NCBI RefSeq assembly: GCF_001949145.1
Contig: NW_019091367.1
Location: 861,151-925,150 of the forward strand
Reading direction: 5' to 3'
Origin: Acanthaster planci
Taxonomy: Eukaryota > Echinodermata > Asteroidea > Valvatida > Acanthasteridae
Length of the DNA: 64,000 nucleotides
A model generated the notes under the pieces. That model was given only the letters and a program-made list of their open reading frames with translations. It did no database searches and was not told the DNA's origin. Within the stretch, counting starts at the first letter, position 1. Each line of letters begins with the position of its first letter. This document shows positions 1 through 14,700 of this stretch, one piece after another. The position numbers and the translations under genes were made by a program.

Positions 1-1466
1 GGCCGGCGAATGTTAAGTGAACATGGCAGGCGTAACAAGATATAGCTCCATTCGGAACCAATTCAAACAAGACTGTTAACTCCGTGCATTCATGTTATGT
101 ACATAAACCAACGAGAAACTGCTGGTCATAAAGCAAATTGCATAGCCGAAATGGTTGACAATCGCCATCTTGTAGATGTAGCGGATCAGGCCATTATACG
201 GCAAGTATACAAGACTGATGTCTTACTCTGAGGTATGACAGAATTAATAATGATAAATGAAAAAAGTGACGTACTGAAACCCCTTGATTCCATGAAAAGA
301 GGCTTGCACACAAAACTGGGACGCTGACAAAGCATAGCGGGAACTGTGAAATAAGTTAGGCTAAACGGAATGAAAATGGTATCTTTCAACAGGCAAACAA
401 AAACCTGTGTCATGCGCTGTCTCTGATACCTTTCTTACTAAAGACAGTGGCTTCACCGAAAACAGCTCAGGCATTAGATCGTCCGTGTAATGACCCGCCC
501 ACTTGCCTCTAAGCGAGAAGTGTCTGGCTTCATCCGCCGTACTGACCAAGATGAGATTTTACGCCAGGATAAAAAGAGGTGCATTTCCTTGTCTCATTTC
601 CCCTCAGCCTTTGTAGCCGAGATTACCATCTATCTATCGGAAAGGCCCCGCTAAAAAATGCCCGAATAATCAACGCACTGTGTACTTGCAAATCTTTTTT
701 TTTTTTGCCATTTTCCGAGATTATGTTGAGCGATATCAGCCGGAAAACACGCCTGGGGGCACGATAAACCCGGGCTTGATTCTCTTTGCATTTAAGACGC
801 CAAACAAGATTTCAGTATCGTCAACCCCTCCTTCAAATCTGTCTTTGTACTCCCCGTTTCGCGCCAACCAATTTCCATCGTGCCGAATTGATGAATGTAA
901 TTTTGAGCGCGCTAGGCCAGCGCTGTGGAGTCCGTGCATTACCTCGGAGTAGGCCATCACGTACAATGTACATACACTGTGTGATTAAATCCCATGGCAG
1001 ACAACTGGGTTTCAGCTTTTGTGCAAGTGAGAGTACAGCGTTCCCATCAATTCCCACACTGATTCGGTTTAAACAATCCAACTGGTTTGCTGTAATGTTG
1101 GTTTGATATTCGTTTCTATTTGGATGGCCAGCTTCTCCACACCGATCATTCCGTTCCGTGCGTTCAAGGTTTAACCTCACAAAAACTAACAGAAGCGACG
1201 TCCCTTGCAAATTTTGCGCCTCGTAGACAACACGGCTTTTACTCCCAATCCTTAGCAATGATTCCAATCAAAAAGCATCTTGCAGTGTGTAAAATCGACA
1301 TGTAGCGTGAAACACAAGGCAACGTATACAATATCTGAAAGCGCCTCAAAATTGCAAGCACCCTTTTCATTCTGATGTATTACGTGCATTATTAACCAGA
1401 AAGTTGGTCTAACTTGTGCGTGGCTATTAAAGATACAAGAGTCATACCAAGCTGCATGGGAATAAG
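1..1466. other. non-coding, nothing recognised
   Basis: Short open frames on both strands show no family pattern, no consistent splice context and no repeats with clear ends. Confidence 0.5.
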
Positions 1467-1735
1467 CCCTCTGCAAGTTAAATTTGAATACAATCTGGTA
1501 CACAGAGTTCTTTAAATTCACATGAACATAACAATTTGGTTTCTCCATACTAAAGACAATGTTGCTATGCCTCGAGATTCGGGGTAAGCTTCTGTTCAGC
1601 TACGTCTTGCACCAATAAACTGTTTTCAGTGGTAAGATGGGCACAAAGGAACCAGTCCATTCCAGATACAGAGGTTGTTATATGCAAAAGCTTGTCCTAA
1701 GTCGTGAGGTACAGCAACGGTGTCATAGAACTCTA
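1467..1735. mobile_element. fold-back MITE, copy 1
   Basis: Contains the blocks 'CAGAGTTCTTTAAATTCA', 'CTTGCACCAATAAACTG' and 'CCAGTCCATTCCAGA' in the same order as 16204-16548. The left arm (CTGGTACACAGAG...ATTCGGGGTAAGC) is partly matched in reverse on the right (GCTTGTCCTAA...). Shared order and partial inverted arms indicate a non-autonomous DNA element of about 270 bp. Confidence 0.65.
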
Positions 1736-4700
1736 TCTTTTAGCTCCAAGAGAGAATGGGTACTGCAAATTACCTGCCAGACACAAATAAAATAGTTTGA
1801 AATCAATTCCAGTGATAAATCCCTTGTCGAGTGATGATATGATCAGGTGTAACAGGGCGGGGGAAATGTCTTACGTCGAACCCCAAATTCATAGAATGAC
1901 CCATTTGCTTTTAGCAAAAGCCGCTCGCCTCCCATTTCTGTCACGTCGGTGTGTTTTTCATATAAATATATATTTTAGCATACCGTAATTTTCAGAATAT
2001 ACACCGCTGCTTATACGTTGATGTTCCTGCGGCTTATACGGCAACATTTGAAGAATAAAATCGGTCACTAAACGACATGCCGTGCCTGCACACAGCCTAG
2101 GCCGCCGCCGCCAGCCACACCTGCAGCCCAGGGGCTATAGCGGCGCAGCGCCCCGGGCACTCTGGCAAGTCGGTCATGTTTTTGTTGGTTGCCATTTACA
2201 TTGGCTCTACTCCCGTGCTGGAAATGAAGGAAACCAGTCAAGAGAGACTGAATAGACTTGTAAATGTACCGTAGTACCGTTCACACCTCAAAAATCGTGT
2301 GGTGCGTCCGGGTTTTTTTTGTCTTCTACGGTTGTGTAATCCACGCTGTTTATTATTTCACTGGTCACATGATAACTGTAAAAAAGTGCTGCATGGCTCA
2401 CCCAGCAAGGACACTAATCCAGCCCAACAAAATTGGTAATTTCGAGGACTTAAGAAAGTTTAGGTTTAAATGACAACACTCGTTTGCACGCTGCATGCTT
2501 CACGTAACCTTGACGATTCAACACTCGAAAGTGGCGCGGACCCTAACGCTTGGCACTTCAAATTTTCTCAGAATAGGTGAAATTTAATCAAACTCTAAAT
2601 ACTCCAATTGATAAATGTCGATTTCATATACCCGCCACAAAGTTCCCATGAAATTTTATTTGGGCCCGATTTTCCTTTCAGAAGTGCAAAATGAACTCTT
2701 TTAAAAGCGCCCCAAATATTTTTTTTTTACAACAGCAAGGTGCGTGGAGCTTATAGTGATTTACTAGAATTTATCAACTGTGCACAACTTCTGAACTTTG
2801 TTGTGGGATTTTCTGAGATTCTGAATAATAATGTTCATATCATTAACTCGTCAACCAGCGTCTAGTTCAGGGCGCTCGGTGACCAGCAAATTCATACCAG
2901 GCCAATTTACGACACGCCGTGAATATTGAAAACTGAAGTATACAAGTGTTACATACACCCATCAGTTCCCGACAAACATGCAACTTGTTCCAAAGCACAT
3001 TATGATAGGCCTTTGTATAGAAATATGTGTTCACAGTGCCAAAAGTTCCATTTTGGGGTTTGACGAACGCCTCCCTCCGTCTCTGGTCAGGCAACGAGCC
3101 TGAAAAGTGATGACCTTTGGAATTAAACAATGCACACAATGGAAAAAGTCTGATAGAGAAAATTCAAGTGATTGACGGTAAAGAAGCTTTCCGCTATATG
3201 TATCAATCTTCTCGCCTAGCAAACACATGCCCCAGAAGCAACATTTTGAAGGATCATAATTGAGCGCAAAGTGTAGCAATAATTTGCCTCTTTCGTCAAC
3301 AGATCCAGCTTTCTCCCATTCATTATAGCGGAGGAGGAAATCCATTAATCAGATTTTTTTTTAGCATTGCATAAACGTATGGTGATTTGCGAACGGCATG
3401 TTGGAATGGACTACCGCGCTGGAAAGACGTAGACAGTCATCGGGCGACCGCTGGGACCCCTGTCACGTGGAAGCAAAGCATCCCTTGGACCAATCAGGTT
3501 GCACCGGAAGTTACGGTTGAGCTGCGCGGCCAGTAGAAATGACACGCACGCCCCAGACATCCGTGCGCAGCGGCTACAGCCGTTTCTAACAGACGTTTAT
3601 GTCAGCCCACGTCCGAATCATTTGGCTTCGGCTTAAAATCAAACGAGATTTTATGAGAGTGGCTGCAGCCACCAGTCATATGCAATTTCAAGCCGCAGTA
3701 ATTTACTTCGGCCATGGCCGTACTGCAGCAGTTTATTCTGACAGGGTCTAACACAAAATACGGAATTTTGTCATTCGTTGGGAAAGGCTATATAGAAATG
3801 CATGAGCCTTCGTAGGCCATTAACTTCGATCAGTAACGCTGCATAGGATCACTGGATGGGAGGGAGGGGCCATGTCTCGCTCCTCCCCGAAAAGGAATCA
3901 TTTTTTTCAATTACATTTCCAAAAGCGTGCAAAAAGGCTTCAACTTTAGCTTCACCAGAAGTTCAGCCCTTCAGAAAAGTACAAGATTACATAAGGAAAT
4001 TCCCAATGTTAGCCCCCCCATGAAATGTGGTTGCGAATACGCCCTATCACGGGGTCAAAATTGGATGGCCAGACTAAAAATAGATCAATTCATTTGAACA
4101 ATGGAAATTAATACTTAACACAACAAATCTCCGCTATTTCAAACGTTCACTGACACGTTCATAATACCAGGTCGTGTTATTACTAGGAACAGTTCCTGAC
4201 ACCCCGGAAATAAAGACAGAATTTAGAATGACAGTGTCACGCGAGAATTCACTGTATTGTGTAACACCTTGAGTTAATTTCATAAAGAAGCAGGTTGGCA
4301 ATTCAGAAATGTACACAGGTAAAATTACGCACAGCGAATTGGGAAAAGGGGCTGGTTTCTGACGGTTTTAATAAACAATAATACGCGTACACCAAACACA
4401 GATGTCACATGGCAATACCAGGCACGCGCGCCACAAGATCGTGTGTAGACGAAGCTATCAATTTATATTCCATCCTGTTCAAGAGCCAAAAATCCATTTG
4501 CTAGATGTGTGAGCATGAAATTGAACAGAGAACCCACGAGGCACAATGTTTTGGTTGTGATTTCATTAATCTCTAGTTGTAAGGGATACCGGAAGATCAA
4601 CTGTGTGGAATGAGAAGGTATCCACAACAGTTGTTTAGTATTAACCAAACCAAGTCAAAACACTCCGGAAAAACACTACAGCTGATGTCAGCTAAAATCT

Positions 4701-5728
4701 TCAGCTTGAGAATCTCCATGAGACTATATCAAAGGGGTGCTTAATATCCAACACAGCCGAGGATGTATCCCCACAAGTGAGGATGACCGATGTGCATGTA
4801 CCCACATCCGGTGATAAAAAGCAAACACCGAGTGAAATGTACCCACCGGATCACACAACACCCCCACTGAAAGAACCCTCAAAACATGGGTGGAAAACTT
4901 CTTCCAAACGGTCACATTTTATTCCCACCACAGGTTGGCATGTACCAAAATTGGTTAAACACAAGTAAATCTTTACATAGGGTGGATCTATCCGCTGAGG
5001 TAAAAAAAAAAACCTTACAGGGGTTTCAATGAGTCTCCCCAAGACGGTGAACTCACGTCAGTTAGGGGGAACAATTAAACTGGGCATGGCAGCAAATACC
5101 CGTGAAATCACAATTACACCCATATTAGGGCATTTGATCTAGTAAACCTGGGCTGTAATTAGACTGGGAGCTTACAGAACAGCCACAAACAATCATCATG
5201 TGTAACGGGACTTCAAGAAGGAAACATCTTGGTGCTTACTCCATGGAGCTACTGAGTGCACATATTTGCTTAACTCCGAAAACATTGCTTAGCACAATCA
5301 GGATACAAACCAAAAAAAGACATGCACTGCGTACTGCTCTCGGTTGGCTCACTGCCGATTTTCACCAAGCACACGAATATGCCAAGCTTAGCAGCTCTAG
5401 GAAACAATATAAAAAAGCACACTTAATTGAAGGAGAGACCTGGCTTCTAAATCTGCACCAAGGAAAAGAAAGCCAAAACAGATACATTTTTAAAGCCATG
5501 TTTGAATTCGGGAAGTTGCCAAGTTGCTTTTACTGGGGTGCTTGAGTCAAATAGTCAACTCAGTCGTGCTAGATAGTATACAAGTTCACTCTTTTTTTTC
5601 CCCACAGACTTGAGTGTCCAATGCCCCGTTGGCGAGGAATTTCCATCGTTTGTTTTCAGAAGGAAAACGCTGCATGGTACCTGGATGAAATCTGCTAGCT
5701 GGTGAGGCACCTTGGTCTTTTCGTTCCC
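1736..5728. other. non-coding region 3' of PSMD6
   Basis: Contains the PSMD6 3'UTR of unknown extent; a minus-strand AATAAA at 4918-4923 is a weak candidate signal. 1981-2110 has 'GCTTATACGTTGATGTTCC ... CGGCTTATACGG', a self-similar motif like the ends of short DNA elements. No gene recognised. Confidence 0.5.
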
Positions 5729-8700
5729 TTAGATGTTGATCACCCGGCTGAGTTTCTGGATTCTGTTCAGTAGGATATCACCCTGTTTGATTGTGGCCTG
5801 TCAAAAAAAAACATCCTTATGTTTTAGGTTTTATTGTTACAGTCAGCTGTTCCTAGCTCTTTTGAGTACTAACCTCAATTTGGTATGTCTCAATTTGTGG
5901 TATTAGAAAAGTTAGAAGCTTTGAGATGAGGTGTTGAAGAAAGTACTTCCCCACGAGGGCATATCCAGAACCAACTTTATTTTTGGAAGTAAGGGGAATT
6001 TTATTGGTGAGGGAGGCATGAGTTGAGAAGACTTCTACAGGCTTTATCATTAGCGGGGCTAACTTTAGGGGCATTTTATACCCATTGTGGAGGAAAAAAA
6101 TGAAAATTTCTCAAAAATTCATCCCTTTGCTACGTTTTATAAACGTTTTATAAGTTAACAAAATAATGAATGTTCGAATGTTTGAATCTCTGGAAATATA
6201 GAATTGTGGGGTCAACAATGCTTAACTCCAGAGAAGTCCCGAGAGATCACAATCCCCTGGACTGGTATCTGACCTGGTACTGGTAATTCTTGCTGTCTGG
6301 CCGGTTGGTTTCAACGATGCCTCCGACTTTATCGATTTTACAGTGCAGGCGTCCGGCAGCAATGAAACGGGACAGCTCCCTGACCAAACAAAATAACAGC
6401 AGCGATGAAAGATGAGCAATAACAGAAAAAAAATTCAAGATACTCTTGCACTGAACAGAGAGGTTAGGATGCTACCGACTGCACATTGTATTCTTAACCA
6501 ATTCAATTAAATTCTTTGCACTTAATGAGCCCACAAGAGGCATCAATCCCACGTATAGTAACGGCAACAGAAATTTTCCTTTCACAATCCTACCAAATCC
6601 TCCAAAGCCTCCTGGTGGGCTTTGAAGGATCTGGTATCAAAGCCAGTTAGGGTGCTTAGTTTCAATAATAAAGGTTGACTAATAATACAGGAACAAATAT
6701 CTGAAAAAAAAAAAGCTGGCACAAGTAGGGGTAACTAGTCTTGAGTGCGAGTCCTTTTAGAAAATAACTGTACATTTTGTATTCCTTCTAATTCAAGTAC
6801 ATGTAACTCAGCTTACATTGCCCTGGGGACTTCAGCCTGATTTCATGTACATGTACCTAATCTTACATTTCGGTTTACCAGCAATTTCGGAAGAAAAACT
6901 CATTCACAATACAGCTGGTCCACTTATGAACAAACAAAGTATGTGAAGGTAACAGACTGGTATCACTGCGTGCAAAGATCTTATGGCGCAGTGTACAATT
7001 TACATGTACAAGGTTTGCTTGAGTGTGGATAAGCCATAACGACCTGCCCGCACTGTATGGGGCTCTCTGACCATGGTGGCACATCCTTCACAGCATAACC
7101 TACATGTACACTGTAAACATCTACTGCCGTAATGGTTTCCAAAGGCACAGAGTATGTCAGAGAAATCCTTCTTTGCTGTACCACTCCGTGTCATTAAATT
7201 TCTCAAGAGGATTCAGTCTTCTACCTGAATATCGTTTGTCAACCCAATGCAAGCAGTGGATATCAACACTTGTGACTAATGTAAGCTATTTTGGCAAGTA
7301 ACACAAGAGGCACGAGAACAAGTAGAAACAAGACTGTTTCAAACCAACTCCAGACAGGCTGATCATTTTAAGACTACTCAACAACCCCACTGCTGCTAAG
7401 GTCTAACTTACAGACCACAGACTGGAAAACCTTGAGGAGTGGCTAACAATGCACAGACTCCTTTAGGACCTGTTACAGCACTGCAAAGCAATAAGCCTGC
7501 TCAGATGCTACAAATATCAGACAGGCAGTGGAGAAGCCTGCCCCTAAGAGCGGACATTTTGAAATCAAGACACCTTCGGATTAATAAGAGGAAAAGTCGC
7601 ACAGTCAATCTCGTTATGAGCTCAGCGTGGCTACTCACCAAGGGCTACATGCGCACGTACAAATTAGAAGATAATCCACTTTTTTCATAAAAAGTGTCCT
7701 TTGCAAGATATGCCTCCCCCCCCGCTGTGCCCAGGAAATGTCAAATGCCGTGACAACCATGACAACCTTCCTCAGGGAGATGGGAGGGGGGGCTGTTACA
7801 ACATGATCTGCGCAAAGTCAAATCATTGTGGCATTGTGTTGCTCCTTCACGAGGCTCACCGTTTGCGAGAGCAAAGCGCATTGTGTAACCTTGCGGGAAT
7901 TAACAGGCTTGCACGGAAGATCCCATTAACTGTCGATTTGGCTACTTAAAATGTTGTCAGCCACTGATATGCATGGGGGAGGGGGGCGAGAGCAGTCCCG
8001 CAGAAAAGAACTTTTCCCTTTCTCCGGCCAAGTGTTATCGCATCACACAGACCCCTGCGTAATTTCCCCGGCCATAACAGCATCAGCGCGCTCAATCAAA
8101 TCAAACAGACAAAGGGCACGGGAGGGGGGGGGGTTGTTTAGCCCCTGACGCATTCCTGTCACCGCGGTGACCTTCATCGGGCGAGAAGTACGGAAAAGAG
8201 AGAGAGAGAGGGAATACAGAGCGAAAGAATAAAAAAGCCAAAATGAAGGGAGACGTGTTTGAATGGCAGAAAATTCCCTTCTCTCTTTTACTTGTCCCCC
8301 TGGATGCTACGTCCTCCCACAAAAGCAAATTGACAACGCCACTAAGAGCGTAGCGTACACTCCGGGCCCCAGCAAACAAACACTAATCGCAGGTGCAAAT
8401 TGCAAACTCAATTTGGCTCCCCCCTCTGTTTTTTTGTTCCCCCTTACTGATTGTGCAGGGCACAAAGGCAGCAGGGGCCATCATGAGCCGTTGATATTGG
8501 CTGCGTTAAGGACAGCCAGACAATGCAATTGCAGCATCGGGTATTAATAACGTCAATATTTCTTTTCTTTTTTTTTTTTTGGTGGGGAGACAGCTAGACA
8601 ACAAAGGGCCAGTGGGGGGGATATAAGATATTTACACCTAACTCGATTGTGGTGGCCTCTATGCACAGCTCGTGATGCCTGCTGGACTGGCCAACGGCAC

Positions 8701-11700
8701 AGTCGTGACCACTTCCCTCTTGCAACAAATGGCTCTGCTAAGATGGGGAGCATTCTCACGCGTCGCTATAACACCTTGTGTATATGTGCTTATCTTTTAC
8801 AAAGGACTTCATGAATGAGAATCTAGTTGCATGTGCCTTTTTTATTGTTTGTTTTTCTTACAGGGTCATCACTTCAAATGTCTTGAGTGCCTTTCACAAC
8901 TTGGAGGACGCGCAAACAGATCTACAGTACTGGACAAAAAAGTTGGAACACCTTGTGGGAAGCGCGGTGAAAAGATCCCCCCCTCTCCCCCGTTCAATGT
9001 TGCGGTCATTTAGTGGACCAAGATTCCGCCCAGCTTACCCAATGAGAAACAACATTCGAGATTTGTCCAGGATTGTTGCACTCTGTGAGCAGGAGGACGG
9101 CTGATGGTTAAACGTATTGCTAACAGACGTGTATGCACCCTAGTGCCCCAGATGAGTTGTATCTGGAGAAGTCAGTGGAACAAAACCTGTGCTGAATTGG
9201 GTTCTTGGCTGCTGCACACAGCCGGTTGTGTGGCAAACCTCGCTCTCCTGGAGTCTTGCAAAGTATGATTATATCCATATGCCTGCTTAGCTTTCATTGA
9301 GTCCATCTCGGTGTACAGGCAGCAAAGTAAGGAAAGTGTATGAAACGGGCACGATTGAAATGACTACGGCTACTAATTATGGTGCATGGTATAGTGAAAA
9401 CAGAAGCCGTAGACTCAAAGTACCTGATTCGAACACGGCATCACATTACAGGCAAGCTACATGTTCATGTATAGAGGTTTGGTACATGTACGTCTTTGCA
9501 TTAAACTTACAATCTGCCGTGAACTTTACACAAAAGCAGTCTTTGTGTCACAAATATCTGTGCAACTCGATAGTTGAAATAAAACCACAAGTGCATTTGT
9601 TTCAACTGACATCCATGATTGATGTCTCCTCTTTCGTTTCATAAATAGCAAGCTCGATCAGTGACAAATGTAGACCAATAGTCGATTTAGACTGATAACC
9701 TGCTCATTGAACATACAATGTACCAGCACCAGGCAAAATTGACCAGTGGTTAACAAACTGCCACAGAGATCAAACTTGTCCCAATGTGTTGAGTTTGCTT
9801 CTTCACGCGAGACAGCGCCGTTGCAACCTGCGTTCCAGTGGGCAATCACAGCAACTTGGCCGCTTTAGTGGCACCTGCAGTACTGAACTTGTTATCGAAC
9901 ACTCTGGAAATACTACTCCCCCCCCCCCAAAAAAAAATGTAAGTCCGCGTTTGCATGTAGACACATGCCGGCACTTGTACCAACCTGCGGTGAGCGGGCT
10001 CTCCGTTCATGGTATTACTCTTAATGCTCATGGATGTCTAAATTCATGCTGGCTTTTGAACCGAAATACCGATGATAAACCACACACCAGATTTGCCTAA
10101 GAAGTCCAGAAACGAGGCAAACATCAAAAGAATGATACAGGGGGCGAAAAAAAAATTCCCATTATGGGAACACTTGAAATGCACACTTTTAATGCACCAT
10201 GGGAAAAGGAAGATACCCTCACCATCACAGGAAACCAAATGTCAGCGTACTGACTTTCGCAGATACACGTTGAGGCACAGTCCACACACTACACCTTCTC
10301 CTTGCCTTGCCGTTTTTAACCACTTGTTCCCGGGGAGCCTGGTTTCAGACACGTATTCTTTATATGCACAGCCGAGGTGCCAAAAATCGGACAAGATTAG
10401 AGTAGCTACCATTTGTGTGGGTGTAAGTGTCCAGTAAATGAAGACATGAATTTTTAAAACAGAAAAAAAATGAAAAAATACTCCGGCTCAGCAGAATCAA
10501 CATTTATAAATTCCCCCGGCCCCAAGTGGTTAAAGGTTACATTGGGTCGAGGGAGGTATCCACCCTAAGCTGAAGTGCGCCCTCACCGGCGAAATAAAGA
10601 CAAACAGTATCAAGCTTTTCCAACCATGTTCTCACGCGTTCAACGTGCACGTGAAGACCATACATTCCACAATTAATTTTTGCATGAGCCCAGTGTGCTC
10701 TATGTCAAACACGCACAAACTTATGCGCCTATGCGGCGAGTTCGTACCAAAGGGTTGTCAATTTTATTTTTAAAAAGAGCCCTCTTTAGTTCCTGCTCCG
10801 AGTGGATAAGCAACAGACTGATTTTTTCTAAAACAATTTACCAACAAGTTGTATGGCTTTTAAACTGACACATACAAGTAGCTCACTTGCTCACTTTCAT
10901 GTTTGTGAATTTTAAGAATTTCCCCCCCCCCAGAAGAAATCTATAGAGGCTTTGTGCGGTAGCCATCATGCAGGGCAGTTCAGGGCAGGGCACACTCTGT
11001 GGCGGCCTGCAATATGGCAGCAACGCAAACCCTCTATAGGCTTCAGTTGTGTGGCACTGACTTTCCATGCACAAAGGCAAACCAACTGCGTGTTTATTCC
11101 TAGACATACTGATAGAAAATATTCCATAATAATGGCACACTAAGCGATGCATGAGCTAGACAAGTTGAGGCAGGCTGTTTTACCTGCATTAACCACTTGA
11201 TGCTGGATGACGCATAAACACACATATTTTTCCTTGTTTGTTCCACGGAGGACGCGTACATTCGTTTAAGAATTCTTTTTTCATGTCCACAGTTAACGTA
11301 TTAATGCATCTTGCTTGGTTGGGTCAAAGCAAGGTTGAAGAATTTGCAGGTAAAAAAAAAACTCACCCCCAGTAGCTTTTTCAGGGAAGAAAATGCGATG
11401 TTAACTGGGGAACATAGTCTGCTGGCCTCCTCGAATATGCTTACACATTTAAGTCCTATGGCATGGGGGAAGCATTCTTTTCAAGGAATGGGGGAAAGCA
11501 ATGGTTTTGGCTTTAGCAAATCAGTGTTAAATTGCCTTCTCCCCAATTGTACACGCCATTTCCTCAACTTTGATCTCAGCAAATCTGGTCTGAACCCTGC
11601 CCAAATCCACATGTGGATTATGTTTTCAGTCCCTTCGTGAGTGATTCTATAGGGTTTTTGCAAAGAATACATGCATATCATGAGTTTTCCTCCCAACTCT

Positions 11701-14700
11701 AAACCTGAAGGCATTTTCATTCTCTTCTTTCAATGGGTTTTGACAGGCTTGCAGGCTGCAGGGACATGGGCGCCTTTCGAGGAAATTTTGGTTTCATTAC
11801 TTGAAATAAATAAAAAGAATAAGGGAGAGAAATACATGTCGGTCTCAAGTGGTGTGGTAGTCAACTCCATCACAAGTCCCTGCAAGTCCATCACGGGCCC
11901 TTCGTAAGCCATTCAGTCTTAAGCCTAGTCTCTAGCTATTCAAATAAGCCATGACAAAAGAGCATTCCTTTGTCACTGTTCAACCTGTTTACTTATGACA
12001 GTCTTGCGAAAGGTCTCATGACCGGACTTGTGGAATGACTTGACTACTGAATTGGTCTCGAGTAGAGGGTAAGGTTATAGACAAATCCAGCGGTGTTTAA
12101 TGACAGAAAGCATTGTGGGGGTTTGCATGGAATGGCTTTCANNNNNNNNNNNNNNNNNNNNNNNNNNNNNNNNNNNNNNNNNNNNNNNNNNNNNNNNNNN
12201 NNNNNNNNNNNNNNNNNNNNNNNNNNNNNNNNNNNNNNNNNNNNNNNNNNNNNNNNNNNNNNNNNNNNNNNNNNNNNNNNNNNNNNNNNNNNNNNNNNNN
12301 NNNNNNNNNNNNNNNNNNNNNNNNNNNNNNNNNNNNNNNNNNNNNNNNNNNNNNNNNNNNNNNNNNNNNNNNNNNNNNNNNNNNNNNNNNNNNNNNNNNN
12401 NNNNNNNNNNNNNNNNNNNNNNNNNNNNNNNNNNNNNNNNNNNNNNNNNNNNNNNNNNNNNNNNNNNNNNNNNNNNNNNNNNNNNNNNNNNNNNNNNNNN
12501 NNNNNNNNNNNNNNNNNNNNNNNNNNNNNNNNNNNNNNNNNNNNNNNNNNNNNNNNNNNNNNNNNNNNNNNNNNNNNNNNNNNNNNNNNNNNNNNNNNNN
12601 NNNNNNNNNNNNNNNNNNNNNNNNNNNNNNNNNNNNNNNNNNNNNNNNNNNNNNNNNNNNNNNNNNNNNNNNNNNNNNNNNNNNNNNNNNNNNNNNNNNN
12701 NNNNNNNNNNNNNNNNNNNNNNNNNNNNNNNNNNNNNNNNNNNNNNNNNNNNNNNNNNNNNNNNNNNNNNNNNNNNNNNNNNNNNNNNNNNNNNNNNNNN
12801 NNNNNNNNNNNNNNNNNNNNNNNNNNNNNNNNNNNNNNNNNNNNNNNNNNNNNNNNNNNNNNNNNNNNNNNNNNNNNNNNNNNNNNNNNNNNNNNNNNNN
12901 NNNNNNNNNNNNNNNNNNNNNNNNNNNNNNNNNNNNNNNNNNNNNNNNNNNNNNNNNNNNNNNNNNNNNNNNNNNNNNNNNNNNNNNNNNNNNNNNNNNN
13001 NNNNNNNNNNNNNNNNNNNNNNNNNNNNNNNNNNNNNNNNNNNNNNNNNNNNNNNNNNNNNNNNNNNNNNNNNNNNNNNNNNNNNNNNNNNNNNNNNNNN
13101 NNNNNNNNNNNNNNNNNNNNNNNCACAAGACAAAGGTAATCGGTACACTTACTGGTCAATGAAGTCCACGCTGACACCGAAGGCATCGGCCATGTACTGC
13201 AGGGTCAGGCTCTGATAGGACTCCAGGAGCTGGGTATAGGCCAGGATGCGCATCTCTCGCACGTAGTAACGGTAGTGGGGTCGCATCAGGCGGTCCAACT
13301 TCAGCTTGGTCTCCACGTTGGCTGCCGAAGGTGAAAGCAAGGAATGAAGGAAAGCTTAGGTCAGTTTAGTTTTGTCTGGACACAGCGCAACTACTGCGCT
13401 GACCTTTTGTCAAAAATTTGAAATATCTCTAATCTGGTGCAGTGGTAGCATGCCGTCTTGGACCATTGAGCTCCGCACTCTTTGGCCTGAGAATGTTTGC
13501 CACTCTATCACTGCTCTTTTAAATTGGCATCATCCTAAAAATGTCATGAAGTACTTCTGAAAAATTAGCCTCTGGACAAAGAAATTTTAATTTAAATGAG
13601 TTTGTCGAGTTCAAAGATAATACAGCGTTTTCGACCACCTGTTCAATAATAACAGTAAGCACCTTGGTGTGCACAGATGAGTTGGTTCTAAGTTCGCCGC
13701 TCCGAGCAGGAACAAAAGAGGGCCTATTTTGAGATAAAGTTGACAGCCCTTCGGTACTCACACACCGCATAGGTTCACAAGTTTATGCACGTTTGACGCA
13801 GAGCACGCTGATTACGCGCAACGATTTTAGTCTGGAATGTGTGCTCTTTGTGTTCACACCGAACGCGTGCAAGGACCCGGTTGGAAAACTTAGTACCATC
13901 TGTCTTTCTTCTGCCGGTGAGGATGCACTTCGGCTCAGGGCGGATGGTGAGAGATTTAGGCTAAGTCTGGAAAGTAATGGCTATTGCTGGAGGGGACACA
14001 CATGCCTACTGATGCCTACTGATGGTGGCACTGCACAGCAGCCGTAGCCACTTCCAATAGGCATGTGAATACTCCTAGCTGGTAGAGTAAGAGACGGGCC
14101 AACAAGTCAATCATCATGGCTCCGGAGGAAGCATGAGGGCGTGTGGTTGGGAATTGTAGCTCTCTAAAATACGGTCTGGGCTTTGAATCATGCTGCTGGT
14201 TACATGCTACGTCCTTGGGCAAGTCATTTTATACATCAATTTGTTTATCTCCTCCCAGACACCTGTGAGGGCAGAGATGATTGACATAGTGGGTGTGTCT
14301 CATGAGCTGTTTCTGTCCGAAATGGCAGCTTCAAGCTGCATCCGCACTGAGCTGAAGTGCACCCCCAATCGGAGAAAAGGAAGACAGGTGGTTACAAGCG
14401 GGTTCTTGCGCGCGTTCTGCGTGTACGCAAAGACCATATATGCCAGAATAAATTAGTTACGTGTATTCAGCGTGCTCCGCGTCAAACACGCATATACTTG
14501 CGCGCCTGCGCGGTGGGTACCAAAACAAACACGCCCTCTTTTGTTCCGCTTGGAGCGGATACTCCCCGGGGAGCTGAGATGGCTTTAGGAAGGTTTATGG
14601 GTCTGGTGAGCAGGGGTAACGATGGGCCACCTCTTGAATAACAGTGATGGCGGATGTGTACACTTCATACATGTAAATATCCATTATTATTATCAACATG

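Larger units (their letters stand above)
6380..12141. other. left part of PSMD6 intron 6
   Basis: Intronic. Apart from the repeat arm at 10566-10815 and the SINE at 11608-11825 it holds homopolymer and purine runs (C-runs near 9920 and 10922, G-runs near 7980 and 8125). No exon-like frame was found on either strand. Confidence 0.7.

Noticed and set aside
833-1267. 144-codon minus-strand open frame
   Set aside because: No recognisable family pattern, no splice context, and composition like the surrounding non-coding sequence.
8925-8955. Tc1-like terminal repeat (ACAGTACTGGACAAAAAAGT)
   Set aside because: No inverted partner was found downstream, so a complete element cannot be supported.
12044-13215. 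Apparent 350-380 codon frames over 12.1-13.2 kb and 42.4-43.6 kb
   Set aside because: They are runs of N translated as X.
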